Assembly: GCA_041661865.1 (NCBI GenBank)
Contig: JBAZTO010000064.1
Coordinates: 1-19,666 of the forward strand
Length of the DNA: 19,666 bases
Direction of reading: 5' to 3'
Source: JBAZTO01 sp041661865
GTDB taxonomy: Bacteria; Planctomycetota; Phycisphaerae; SM23-33
Shown here: piece after piece, positions 1 to 6,527 of the stretch
How the letters are laid out: each line of letters opens with the position of its first letter
Position numbering within the stretch: position 1 is the first letter of the stretch
Position numbers and translations under genes: made by a program
The notes under the pieces: model-generated
What the model was told of the DNA's origin: nothing
The model's database searches: none
What the model saw: only the letters and a program-made list of their open reading frames with translations

Positions 1-52
1 CCTGCTGGGTCTGGGCGGTTTGGCCCTGATTCGTCGTCGTTCGTCGAAGTAG
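1..52 (+). CDS. C-terminal end of a PEP-CTERM-like protein (5' end outside window)
   Basis: Reading frame 2-52 gives LLGLGGLALIRRRSSK and then a TAG stop. A short Gly/Leu-rich hydrophobic stretch followed by an Arg cluster at the extreme C-terminus is the classic end of a PEP-CTERM/exosortase sorting tail. The Pro-Glu-Pro part would lie upstream of the window and is not visible. Such proteins are normally exported, handed to an exosortase, processed and released or anchored at the envelope. What the rest of the protein does cannot be said. A transmembrane C-tail without a PEP motif is the main alternative. Confidence 0.7.
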   Translation, partial: LLGLGGLALIRRRSSK

Positions 53-137
53 CATTGAAGAGTATGTAAAAGCCTCATCCGGGCACGGCGTAAGGCCGTC
101 CCAGGCGGGGGCTGAGAGATGAGTAGCGATTCGCGAT

Positions 138-168
138 GGGGTGGGCCATTTTTTCGGTGGCCCACCCC
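138..168. terminator. Strong 11-bp hairpin, terminator-like
   Basis: GGGGTGGGCCA (138-148) and TGGCCCACCCC (158-168) pair perfectly around a 9-nt loop that carries the T-tract. Read on the minus strand the loop becomes an A-tract, so this is not a textbook intrinsic terminator for plus-strand transcription. It closes the PEP-CTERM gene. Its reverse complement closely resembles the hairpin at 1263-1291. Confidence 0.55.
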
Positions 169-214
169 GTCTGCTTTAATCAGCTAAACTTTGCAGGATG
201 TAATATATATAGGG

Positions 215-243
215 TTGCGGTGTCTATGTTACTATGCTATAGT
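215..243 (+). promoter_or_regulatory. Sigma70-type promoter with extended -10 for the pseudopilin gene
   Basis: TTGCGG (215-220), a 17-nt spacer and TATAGT (238-243), with TGC just before the -10 hexamer (extended -10). It lies about 100 nt upstream of the chosen ATG in a locally AT-rich stretch, which implies a long 5' leader. Confidence 0.5.
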
Positions 244-353
244 TCTGGTATACGGATGGCTTGGCGGGCAAGCGGCGGGCGGAACCCGCTGTGTCTCAGG
301 CGCCAGGCGATTTAAGCGAAGGCGTTCGGGTTGGACGCGAAGGAGTGCTTACC

Positions 354-1193
354 ATGAGGAAAAAAGGGTTCACGCTGGTCGAGTTGCTTGTGGTCATCGC
401 GATTATCGCCCTGCTTATCGGCATCCTGGCGCCCTCGCTGGGGAGGGTCAAGTCCCTGGCCAAGGAAGTTCTCGACGTGACCAACATGCGTGCCGGGGGC
501 ATGGCCATGATTGCCTATGCGGCGGCAAACAAGAGTGTGTTCCCCCAGGCCGCGAGCGCGGTTCCTCCCAGGGTCTACCAATCAATAGTCTGTTTCAACC
601 CCGATCCCGTGAGGGCTCAAATTGACGAGACAGGGCTGTGGTCGGATGCCCGGGGGTGGGGGCTGCTGTACAAGCTCAAGATTCTCGAGTCGCCCGCGAT
701 GGCCTACTGCCCGCTCAATACGGTCCCGAAATACCGCCTCGACACCTACGACAAACCCTGGGGCGGCATGCCGCTAAGAGACGGGCAAAGCGAGGAGATC
801 AGCACCAGTTTCATTCAGGGCGGTTACATGTTGGCCCCCAATGTGGGTCTCAATCCCAAGACAGGGAACGTGGATTTTGGTTACTTTGACGCGGCGGGCT
901 TCCATGCGATAGGATCGAACAGCGAGAGATTTCCCTCTGACAGGCCGCTGGGTACGGATATCATTGACACCCAGTGGTCAGGAAACGACCCGAAAAACAT
1001 GAGCATTGTCCACTGGGACGGCCTCGCCGGCAAGTGGAACATGGTATTCCCCGGCGGCCACGTTGCGGCGAAGATCAGCAAGAAGGCAACGGACAAATTG
1101 AAGGATGCCATGTATACTGAATGGGGGGATTTAAGCAACAATCAGTGGAACTGTTCCGCCTACTATCCTATTTTGAAAGAAGAAGCAAAATGA
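354..1193 (+). CDS. Pseudopilin-like protein with prepilin N-terminal methylation domain
   Basis: A 279-aa protein starting MRKKG-FTLVELL. The prepilin peptidase site lies between Gly5 and Phe6, with Glu at mature position 5 and a hydrophobic helix to about residue 26, as in type II secretion pseudopilins and type IV pilins. The rest is a globular domain. Near the C-terminus there is H220 in an HWDG motif and a GGHV motif, which recalls the planctomycete 'H-X9-DG' pseudopilin families. I chose ATG 354 because AAGGAG lies 8 nt upstream and the prepilin leader begins here; the open frame extends back to 261 but that extension has no family support. The gene appears monocistronic, with a promoter at 215-243 and hairpins after the stop. 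Whether it works in secretion, adhesion or the surface layer is not visible. Confidence 0.82.
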   Translation: MRKKGFTLVELLVVIAIIALLIGILAPSLGRVKSLAKEVLDVTNMRAGGMAMIAYAAANKSVFPQAASAVPPRVYQSIVCFNPDPVRAQIDETGLWSDARGWGLLYKLKILESPAMAYCPLNTVPKYRLDTYDKPWGGMPLRDGQSEEISTSFIQGGYMLAPNVGLNPKTGNVDFGYFDAAGFHAIGSNSERFPSDRPLGTDIIDTQWSGNDPKNMSIVHWDGLAGKWNMVFPGGHVAAKISKKATDKLKDAMYTEWGDLSNNQWNCSAYYPILKEEAK

Positions 1194-1204
1194 TTGCGTC
1201 CGCG

Positions 1205-1235
1205 AGCCGGTTCGGCGGGAGTTCCGCCGCCGGCT
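1205..1235 (+). terminator. GC-rich hairpin just after the pseudopilin stop
   Basis: AGCCGG-TT-CGGCGG (1205-1218) pairs with CCGCCG-CCGGCT (1224-1235): a 12-bp stem with a 2-nt bulge and a 5-nt loop. No T-run follows. It may act with the hairpin at 1263-1296 or stabilise the 3' end of the mRNA. Confidence 0.4.
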
Positions 1236-1262
1236 GAGCGGGTCGCACTTAAGGACATTCAT

Positions 1263-1296
1263 GGGTGGGTCACCGAAAAGGTGGCCCGCCCTTTTT
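1263..1296 (+). terminator. Intrinsic terminator of the pseudopilin gene
   Basis: GGGTGGGTCACC (1263-1274) pairs with GGTGGCCCGCCC (1280-1291), including two G-T(U) pairs, around GAAAA. TTTTT (1292-1296) follows directly. This is a textbook plus-strand rho-independent terminator, and it separates the pseudopilin gene from pyrR. Confidence 0.8.
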
Positions 1297-1343
1297 GTAT
1301 CGAACAACCGGATAATCGTATCGCCAAGAGTTTGGACTTGCTC

Positions 1344-1377
1344 CGGGCCTCCAGGCAAACGGTTTTTGCCTTGCCCG
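1344..1377 (+). promoter_or_regulatory. Leader hairpin upstream of pyrR (possible regulatory RNA structure)
   Basis: CGGGC (1344-1348)/GCCCG (1373-1377) and an inner AGGCAAA (1353-1359)/TTTGCCT (1365-1371) form a bulged hairpin in the 5' region of the pyr operon. PyrR proteins often bind a bulged leader hairpin. There is no terminator/antiterminator pair here and no clear match to the known PyrR-binding consensus, so the link is a guess. No convincing promoter was found in 1297-1429. Confidence 0.25.
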
Positions 1378-1429
1378 CATCGGGCCTACGCATTATCATC
1401 TTGCCCACTGCAACTTCCAGGGACGGGCC

Positions 1430-1963
1430 ATGAAAAGACAACTCAGCGCCATACAGGTCGGGAAGGCTCTGGACAGGCTCTACCAGGCCATTGCCAAGCA
1501 GTTGCCCTCCGGTTCCCGCATTGCCGTCATCGGGATACGCTCGCGCGGCGAGACGCTCTCGCAGCGGCTGGTTCAGCGGCTCCGCGACGACAAACCTGAC
1601 CGGGTGGTCAACCACGGCGTTCTGGACATCACCTTTTACCGCGACGACCTGTCCCGTCACGCCGGCAGGGCGCTGGTGCGGGCCACCGAGATCGACTTTG
1701 ATCTCAACGACGCCTGGGTGCTGCTGGTGGATGACGTGCTGGAGACCGGCCGCACTATCCGGGCCGCCCTGGACGCCCTGGCCGATTTCGGCCGGCCGCG
1801 CGTCGTGCGCCTGGCGGTGCTCATCGATCGCGGCGGGCGGGAGCTGCCCATCGCCGCCGATTTCGTCGGCCAGCACGTTCTGGTGGATGACGAAGCGAAG
1901 GTCCAGGTTAAACTGAAGGAAAACGATGGCGAAGAAGGCGTCTTCATCAGCCCCACCCGCTGA
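1430..1963 (+). CDS. pyrR: PyrR: pyrimidine operon regulator / uracil phosphoribosyltransferase
   Basis: A 177-aa type I phosphoribosyltransferase. The PRPP-binding loop VLLVDDVLETGRT is at residues 97-109, and the C-terminal stretch with LAVLIDRGGRELPIAADFVG is characteristic of PyrR. In the best known members the protein binds pyr leader RNA when UMP is high, causing attenuation or translational repression, and also makes UMP from uracil and PRPP. AGGGA lies 6 nt before the ATG. The gene is first in the pyr operon and its 3' end overlaps pyrB by 38 nt, so the two are cotranscribed and probably translationally coupled. Length and motifs fit the family with no defect. I see no clear attenuator, so its RNA target here is unproven. 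Confidence 0.93.
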   Translation: MKRQLSAIQVGKALDRLYQAIAKQLPSGSRIAVIGIRSRGETLSQRLVQRLRDDKPDRVVNHGVLDITFYRDDLSRHAGRALVRATEIDFDLNDAWVLLVDDVLETGRTIRAALDALADFGRPRVVRLAVLIDRGGRELPIAADFVGQHVLVDDEAKVQVKLKENDGEEGVFISPTR

Positions 1964-2909
1964 AAGCGGCCCCCCGGCCCAGCCCTTTCTGTGGCATCGA
2001 AAGGATCTGCTGGGGATGGACGAGCTTTCAGCCGCCGAGATCACGCACCTGCTGGACACGGCGGAAAGCTTCAAGGAAGTCTCCACCCGCTCGATCAAGA
2101 AGGTGCCCGCCCTGCGCGGCAAGGTGGTGGCCCTGCTGTTCTTCGAGGACTCGACGCGGACGCGGATGAGTTTCGAGCTGGCTGCCAGCCGCCTCTCAGC
2201 CGACACGCTGCTGCTGACCTCTCGCGGCTCGTCGGTGACCAAGGGCGAGACGACGCTGGACACCGCGCGCAACATCGAGGCGATGGGCGTGGACATCTTC
2301 GTCGTCCGCCACGGCCAGAGCGGCTCGCCGCACATGCTGGCCCGCAAGCTCAAGGGCTCGGTCGTCAATGCCGGCGACGGCCAGCACGAGCATCCCACCC
2401 AGGCCCTGCTGGACATCTTCACCATCCGCCAGCGCCTGGGGCGATTGGACGGCCTGAAGGTCGCCATCGTCGGCGACATCGCCCACTCGCGCGTGGCCCG
2501 CAGCAACATCCTGGGCCTGCGCAAGCTCGGGGCCGAGGTCATCGTCGTGGGCCCGCCGACGCTGGTGCCCGGCGCCGTCGAGGCCATGGGCTGCACCATC
2601 TGCCACCGCCTCGACGACGTGCTGGGCGAGGTGGACGTGATCAACATGCTGCGGATCCAGTTCGAGCGGTTCAGCGGCAGCCTGTTTCCCTCCGTCCGCG
2701 AGTACAGCCGCCTGTACGGCATGAACAGCCAGCGCCTCGCCCGCTGCCGCAAGGACGTGCTGATCATGCACCCGGGCCCCATCAACCGCGGCGTGGAAAT
2801 CACCAGCGACGTAGCCGACGGGCCCAATAGCTGCATCCTCCAGCAGGTCACCAACGGCCTGGCCATCCGCATGGCCGTGCTCTACCTGGTCAGCCAGGGG
2901 AATCAATGA
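1926..2909 (+). CDS. pyrB: Aspartate carbamoyltransferase catalytic subunit
   Basis: A 327-aa ATCase that joins carbamoyl phosphate and aspartate to make N-carbamoyl-aspartate, the second step of UMP synthesis. All landmark motifs are present: STRTR at 76-80 (carbamoyl phosphate site), SSVTKGET loop, HEHPTQALLD from H154, GDIAHSRVARSN, and HPGPINRG at 282-289. The N-terminus has about 20 extra residues rich in Ser, Pro and Ala before the fold. The ATG lies inside the pyrR 3' end, with AAGGA 5 nt upstream, which supports this start. The stop TGA (2907-2909) overlaps an ATG (2906-2908) that was the original coupled pyrC start, now leading only to a 35-codon fragment. No pyrI regulatory subunit gene is present. 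Confidence 0.96.
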   Translation: MAKKASSSAPPAESGPPAQPFLWHRKDLLGMDELSAAEITHLLDTAESFKEVSTRSIKKVPALRGKVVALLFFEDSTRTRMSFELAASRLSADTLLLTSRGSSVTKGETTLDTARNIEAMGVDIFVVRHGQSGSPHMLARKLKGSVVNAGDGQHEHPTQALLDIFTIRQRLGRLDGLKVAIVGDIAHSRVARSNILGLRKLGAEVIVVGPPTLVPGAVEAMGCTICHRLDDVLGEVDVINMLRIQFERFSGSLFPSVREYSRLYGMNSQRLARCRKDVLIMHPGPINRGVEITSDVADGPNSCILQQVTNGLAIRMAVLYLVSQGNQ

Positions 2910-2940
2910 ACGACATCCTCATCAAGAACGGGCGAGTGAT
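2902..2940 (+). repeat. Upstream copy of the 39-nt pyrC start duplication
   Basis: Identical to 4147-4185 apart from C2918 versus T4163. It begins with ATCA before the ATG and runs through the first 35 nt of pyrC. The two copies lie exactly 1245 nt apart and bracket the transposase/repeat block. Confidence 0.92.
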
Positions 2941-3013
2941 GCGGCGAATGAGCAGGCCCACCCGGGGCGAGCATAGCGGAATGGAGAGGCCCGAAGGGCC
3001 GGACAGGATTTAG
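2906..3013 (+). pseudogene. Truncated 5' fragment of pyrC after pyrB
   Basis: The ATG overlaps the pyrB stop (ATGA). Residues 1-11 (MNDILIKNGRV) match the intact pyrC start MNDIFIKNGRV at 4151, with one Leu/Phe difference. The frame then runs into repeat DNA and stops at TAG 3011-3013 after 35 codons. The good Shine-Dalgarno AGGGG sits just ahead of this copy. It appears to be the original coupled pyrC start, left behind when the repeat block came in. A 35-residue peptide is likely still made but is not expected to function. Confidence 0.8.
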
Positions 3014-3064
3014 CCGGGGCCGTGAGGCCCCGGATGGATCGCTTGAAGGTGTGGAGCCCCGAAG
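2964..3064 (+). repeat. 101-nt direct repeat, copy 1 (GGCCCGAAGGGCC / CCGGGGCC palindromes)
   Basis: Matches 3177-3277 with 3 differences. It contains palindromes GGCCCGAAGGGCC and CCGGGGCC-GTGA-GGCCCCGG and ends in GAGCCCCGAAG. The same modules recur in inverted orientation after the transposase gene and at 11651-11829. Confidence 0.9.
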
Positions 3065-3176
3065 AACGAACGGGTGATAGTGCGGATGAGTAGCCAGCCC
3101 CGCCAGGGGCGAGCGTCGTTAGCCCAGGGCGGAAGCCCTGGGGGAAAGGCGGCACTTTCAAGCCAAGAGCCCCGTC

Positions 3177-3277
3177 GGGGCGAGCGTAGCGGAATGCAAA
3201 GGCCCGAAGGGCCGGACAGGATTTAGCCGGGGCCGTGAGGCCCCGGATGGATCGCTTGAAGGTGTGGAGCCCCGAAG
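3177..3277 (+). repeat. 101-nt direct repeat, copy 2
   Basis: Second copy, 213 nt after the first, ending next to the transposase start. Between the copies lie further hairpins such as CCCAGGGC-GGAA-GCCCTGGG at about 3124-3143. Confidence 0.9.
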
Positions 3278-3295
3278 GGGCGAAAGAAGAACGCG

Positions 3296-3742
3296 ATGTC
3301 TTACACGAGCCACTTCTATCACATCGTGTTCTCGACAAAGGATAGGCGCCCCTTCCTTGACGAGGCCTGCCTCCCCAGAATTATAGATTATCTTGGGGGG
3401 ATCATCCGAAACCTCAAGGGCCAGATGCTCGCCGGAAACGGCGTTCCAGATCATATCCATCTCGCCGTCATCGTTCATCCCACGATTGCAGTTTCGGAGT
3501 TCATCAACAAACTTAAATCGAACTCCTCCGGATGGATTCACGAGACGTTTGCGGAATTGAAAGCTTTTGGCTGGCAGGACGGGTATTCGAGCTTTACGGT
3601 CTCTCGTTCGATCCTGCCCAAGGTGATCGAGTATATTAGGGGCCAGCAGGCGCACCACAAGACGAAGACCTTCGAGGAAGAGTTGCTGGCCTTGCTTAAG
3701 AAACATGGGATCGCTTACGACGAACGTTATGTATCGGCATGA
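3296..3742 (+). CDS. tnpA: IS200/IS605-family transposase TnpA (Y1, HUH)
   Basis: A 148-aa protein, the usual size for a single-domain Y1 transposase. The HUH metal-binding motif is H53-I-H55 (PDHIHLAV). The catalytic tyrosine is most likely Y113 in VIEYIRGQQAHHK, and the tail EELLALLKKHGIAYDERYV is a typical ending in this family. These enzymes cut and rejoin single-stranded DNA at hairpin-marked ends without target duplication. The start has only a weak purine-rich stretch (GAAAGAAG) upstream. The gene is intact, so the element could still be active. No tnpB follows. It lies between inverted palindromic repeats and separates pyrB from pyrC. Confidence 0.9.
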   Translation: MSYTSHFYHIVFSTKDRRPFLDEACLPRIIDYLGGIIRNLKGQMLAGNGVPDHIHLAVIVHPTIAVSEFINKLKSNSSGWIHETFAELKAFGWQDGYSSFTVSRSILPKVIEYIRGQQAHHKTKTFEEELLALLKKHGIAYDERYVSA

Positions 3743-3746
3743 ATTC

Positions 3747-3835
3747 TCTTTCGCCCCTTCGGGGCTCGGACACAATCTGGAAGCTATCCGGGGCCTTACG
3801 GCCCCGGCTAAATCCTGAACGGTCCTTCGGACCTA
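3747..3835 (-). repeat. Inverted copy of the palindromic repeat downstream of tnpA
   Basis: Read on the minus strand it follows the order of the left repeats: GGTCC/GGACC palindrome, GGATTTAGCCGGGGCC, GGCCCCGG, a diverged spacer, then GAGCCCCGAAGGGGCGAAAG. It forms the right-hand inverted end of the tnpA block. Confidence 0.75.
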
Positions 3836-4030
3836 TGGACAAGGCTTGGCTGAATCCTGGGCGGTCCTTCGGACCTGCGGACAAAGCTTGTCCGGCCCCC
3901 GGCTGAATCCTGAACGGTCCTTCGGACCTGCGGACAAAGCTCGTCCGCTCGGCTGAATCATGGGCGGTCCTTCGGACCTACGGACAAGCTCGTCCGCTCG
4001 GCCAAGTCCTGGCGGTCCTTCAGATGCCCG
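3806..4030 (+). repeat. Tandem array of five 42-53-nt units with two palindromes each
   Basis: Units start at 3806, 3848, 3901, 3951 and 4000 (the last partial). Each begins GGCTGAATCCTG or a variant, followed by the hairpin GGTCCTTCGGACC and, in the full units, a second palindrome of the CGGACAA-AGC-TTGTCCG type. The units differ by a few substitutions and small indels. There are no unique spacers, so this is not a CRISPR array. It continues from the inverted repeat after tnpA and ends about 120 nt before pyrC. Confidence 0.85.
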
Positions 4031-4070
4031 GATGAGGCCAGCTGGCAGCGACTGAATCCTGAGTGACATC

Positions 4071-4096
4071 TTGAAAGCTGAGACAGAACAAATAGT
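4071..4096 (+). promoter_or_regulatory. Weak candidate promoter for displaced pyrC
   Basis: TTGAAA (4071-4076) and TAGTTT or AATAGT around 4091-4098 with 14-16-nt spacing, in an AT-richer stretch 55 nt before pyrC. The match is poor. It is listed because pyrC has lost direct coupling to pyrB and may need its own promoter. Confidence 0.2.
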
Positions 4097-4146
4097 TTCA
4101 CACACGCGGAGAAGCTCTTGGGCTTTACCTCTGAATAAGAAGAGCC

Positions 4147-4185
4147 ATCAATGAACGACATCTTCATCAAGAACGGGCGAGTGAT
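4147..4185 (+). repeat. Downstream copy of the 39-nt pyrC start duplication
   Basis: Forms the actual start of intact pyrC. Homology to 2902-2940 begins at ATCA and stops at GTGAT, after which the sequence continues as pyrC. Confidence 0.92.
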
Positions 4186-5425
4186 AGACCCGGCCAACGG
4201 GATCGACAAGGTTGCCGACGTGGTCATTGCCAAGGGCAAGATCGTTTCGGTGGGCAAGGCCCGGTCGGCTGCGGCGCGTCAGACTATTGACGCCAAGGGC
4301 AAGATCGTCTGCCCCGGCCTGATCGACCTGCACGTACACTGCCGCGAGCCGGGCCACGAGGAAGAGGAGACCATCGCCACCGCGGCCGACGCGGCGGTCG
4401 CCGGCGGCTTCACGACCATCCTGGCCATGCCCAACACGCACCCGCCGATGGACGGCGAGACGGCCATCCAGTACGTCCTCCAGCGTGCGGCGGAGGCCCG
4501 CCTGGCGCGTGTGCTGCCCGTCGGCTGCATTACCAAGGGGCGAGAGGGCAAGGAACTGTCCGAGATGGGCATGATGGTGCAGGCCGGCGCGGTGGCCTTC
4601 AGCGACGACGGCGAAGGCGTCTCCGACAGCGGCGTCATGCAGCGGGCCCTCCAGTACGCCGGCATGCTCGGCGTGCCGATCCTCCAGCACTGCCAGGCGG
4701 GCGACCTGGCCGGCGGCGTGATGAACTCCGGCGCGGTGGCTGTGCGGCTGGGGCTTTCGGGCATCCCGGCCACCGGCGAGCAGATCATGCTCCGCCGCGA
4801 CCTGGCACTGCTGGAGCGAATCCCCGCCCGCTACCACGCCCAGCACATTTCGTCGGCCGACAGCGTGGAACTGATCCGCGCCGCCAAGGCCAAGGGCCTG
4901 CCCGTGACGGCGGAGGCCGCCCCGCATCACCTCCTGCTGACCGACGCAGCCTGCAGCAGCTACGACCCCAACTACAAGGTCAACCCGCCGTTGCGGTCGG
5001 CCAGCGATGTCGAGGCCGTGCGGGCGGGCGTGGCCGACGGAACCATCGACTGCCTGGCCACCGACCATGCCCCCCACGCCCAGGAGGAAAAGGAACTCGA
5101 ATTCGGCCTGGCGGCCTTCGGGATCATCTCGCTGGAGTGCGCGCTGGGGCTCTACGTCAAGGCGCTGGTCTCGACGGGCCTGTGCGACTGGCCGACCCTG
5201 ATCGCCTGCATGACCAGCCGCCCGGCGGCCGTCATCGGCGGCGAGCTGGGAACCCTCAGCGTCGGCGCCGAGGCCGACGTCACGATCATCGACCCCAAGG
5301 CCAAGTGGACCGTGGATGTCGCCGGCTTCCGCTCCCGCAGCCGCAATTGCCCCTACGACGGCTGGCAGCTCATCGCCCGGCCGGTGGCGACCATCGTCAG
5401 CGGAGATATCAAGTTCCGCGCCTAG
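4151..5425 (+). CDS. pyrC: Dihydroorotase (class I)
   Basis: A 424-aa amidohydrolase that closes N-carbamoyl-aspartate to dihydroorotate, step three of UMP synthesis. Metal-ligand and active-site motifs are all visible: H61-V-H63 in HVHCREPG, D153 in FSDDG, H180 in QHCQ, H232 in HISS, and D305 in ATDHAPH. These fall at the positions I recall for the Aquifex class I enzyme, which forms a complex with ATCase; the pyrB neighbour fits that. Usual HCED at the fourth ligand reads HCQA, a mild deviation. The start has only a moderate purine-rich stretch (AGAAGAG), weaker than the AGGGG ahead of the abandoned copy at 2906. The gene is intact but about 1.24 kb from pyrB, with many hairpins between them. 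Confidence 0.95.
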   Translation: MNDIFIKNGRVIDPANGIDKVADVVIAKGKIVSVGKARSAAARQTIDAKGKIVCPGLIDLHVHCREPGHEEEETIATAADAAVAGGFTTILAMPNTHPPMDGETAIQYVLQRAAEARLARVLPVGCITKGREGKELSEMGMMVQAGAVAFSDDGEGVSDSGVMQRALQYAGMLGVPILQHCQAGDLAGGVMNSGAVAVRLGLSGIPATGEQIMLRRDLALLERIPARYHAQHISSADSVELIRAAKAKGLPVTAEAAPHHLLLTDAACSSYDPNYKVNPPLRSASDVEAVRAGVADGTIDCLATDHAPHAQEEKELEFGLAAFGIISLECALGLYVKALVSTGLCDWPTLIACMTSRPAAVIGGELGTLSVGAEADVTIIDPKAKWTVDVAGFRSRSRNCPYDGWQLIARPVATIVSGDIKFRA

Positions 5426-5450
5426 ACAGCCACGGCCCCTGCCGCCGATA

Positions 5451-5479
5451 TTGACACGCGCGCCGGGGGCTTCTACCAT
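5451..5479 (+). promoter_or_regulatory. Promoter of trpS
   Basis: TTGACA (5451-5456), a 17-nt spacer and TACCAT (5474-5479). Expected transcription start is about 5486, only a few nt before the trpS ATG at 5489, so the mRNA would be leaderless. Confidence 0.6.
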
Positions 5480-5488
5480 GCCCTCATT

Positions 5489-6466
5489 ATGAGAATTCTG
5501 TCAGGCATCCAGCCGTCGGGCCGACTGCACATCGGCAACTACTTCGGGGCCATCCGCCAGCACCTGCGCCTCCAGGACGAAGGCCACGAGTGCTTCTACT
5601 TCATCGCCAACTACCACGCCATGACCACCCTGGCCGACAAGGCGGAGTTGGAGGCCATGACGCTGCACGTGGCGATGGTGTACCTGGCGCTGGGACTGGA
5701 CCCGAAGAAGAGCACCTTCTTCTGCCAGAGCGACGTGCCGGCGGTGACGGAGCTGTGCTGGATCCTCAACTGCCTCTGCCCGGTGAGCCTGATGGAAAAG
5801 GCCACCAGCTACAAGGACAAGATCGCCAAGGGCATCACGGCCAACATGGGACTGTTCGACTACCCCGTGCTCCAGGCGGCCGACATCGTCATTTACGATT
5901 CCAACCTGGTGCCCGTCGGGGCCGACCAGAAGCAGCATATCGAGATGACCCGCGACCTGGCCGGCAAGTTCAACAACGTCTACAAGACCGAGACGCTGGT
6001 GCTGCCCGAGCCGTACATCCTGCCGGAGGTGGCCATCGTGCCGGGCATCGACGGCCAGAAGATGTCCAAGAGCTACGACAACACCATCGAGCTTTTCGCC
6101 ACCGACAAGGCCACCACCAAGAAGTGCCTGCAGATCGTCACCGACTCAACGCCGCTGGAGTCGCCCAAGGATCCCGAGCGGTGCAACGTCTTCGCGCTGC
6201 TCAAGCTCTTCGCCTCGGCGGAGGAGTTGGCCGACATCGCGGGCAAGTATCGCGCCGGCGGCTACGGGTACGGCACGGCCAAGAAGCGCCTGGCCGAGAT
6301 GGTCAACGAGCGATTCGCCCCGGCCCGCCAGCGCTACAGCGAAATCGAGAAGAACCCCGACTTCGTCCGGGACGTGCTGCGCGACGGCGGGCAGCGCGCC
6401 CGCCAGGTGGCCGAGATAACCATGCAGCGCGTCCGCAGCGCCTGCGGAATCCTGACGCATCGGTAG
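5489..6466 (+). CDS. trpS: Tryptophanyl-tRNA synthetase
   Basis: A 325-aa class Ic aminoacyl-tRNA synthetase that charges tRNA-Trp. The N-terminus MRILSGIQPSGRLHIGNYFGAI carries the HIGN signature at H14-N17, and KMSKS is at residues 191-195 (GQKMSKSYDN). GADQKQHIEMTRDLA, the usual tryptophan/ATP-site region, lies between. Length is normal. ATG 5489 is fixed by the conserved N-terminus; there is no Shine-Dalgarno before it, and the promoter hexamers end 10 nt upstream. No T-box or trp leader can fit. It is transcribed separately from pyrC and is followed by the REP/RAYT element. Confidence 0.96.
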   Translation: MRILSGIQPSGRLHIGNYFGAIRQHLRLQDEGHECFYFIANYHAMTTLADKAELEAMTLHVAMVYLALGLDPKKSTFFCQSDVPAVTELCWILNCLCPVSLMEKATSYKDKIAKGITANMGLFDYPVLQAADIVIYDSNLVPVGADQKQHIEMTRDLAGKFNNVYKTETLVLPEPYILPEVAIVPGIDGQKMSKSYDNTIELFATDKATTKKCLQIVTDSTPLESPKDPERCNVFALLKLFASAEELADIAGKYRAGGYGYGTAKKRLAEMVNERFAPARQRYSEIEKNPDFVRDVLRDGGQRARQVAEITMQRVRSACGILTHR

Positions 6467-6527
6467 ACGGGCCTCGTCCTACTGAAACGTAATCATCGCT
6501 AACGATCCTGCCATAGGTGAAGCAATA

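Larger units (their letters stand above)
2941..4146 (+). mobile_element. IS200/IS605-type insertion block with palindromic repeats, inside the pyrBC operon
   Basis: The block between the two copies of the pyrC start holds two 101-nt direct repeats (2964-3064, 3177-3277), a Y1 transposase gene (3296-3742), an inverted copy of the same palindromic material (about 3747-3835) and a tandem palindrome array (3806-4030). The left and right repeats are in opposite orientation, so the transposase gene sits between inverted, hairpin-forming ends, as expected for HUH elements. IS200/IS605 elements do not normally make target duplications, so the flanking 39-nt duplication needs another explanation. Exact element ends cannot be set from one copy. 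Confidence 0.7.

Noticed and set aside
261..353. 31-codon N-terminal extension of the pseudopilin
   Set aside because: The prepilin leader and a good ribosome site both point to ATG 354.
1412..1430. PyrR-binding sequence at TTCCAGGGACGGG before pyrR
   Set aside because: Only loosely like the PyrR loop consensus, not placed in a stem, and it overlaps the ribosome site.
3806..4030. CRISPR array
   Set aside because: Units repeat over their whole length with no unique spacers, and no cas genes are near.
4148..5479. Long open frame of 443 codons on the minus strand over pyrC
   Set aside because: A GC-rich antisense shadow; the plus strand carries a full set of dihydroorotase motifs. The same holds for the minus-strand frames over pyrB (1259-2872), purF (9442-11157) and etfB/etfA (15876-18329), and the plus-strand frame over the glycoside hydrolase (7269-9374).
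5426..5488. T-box or trp leader for trpS
   Set aside because: The gap is only 63 nt and the promoter takes up most of it; no specifier stem or T-box sequence.
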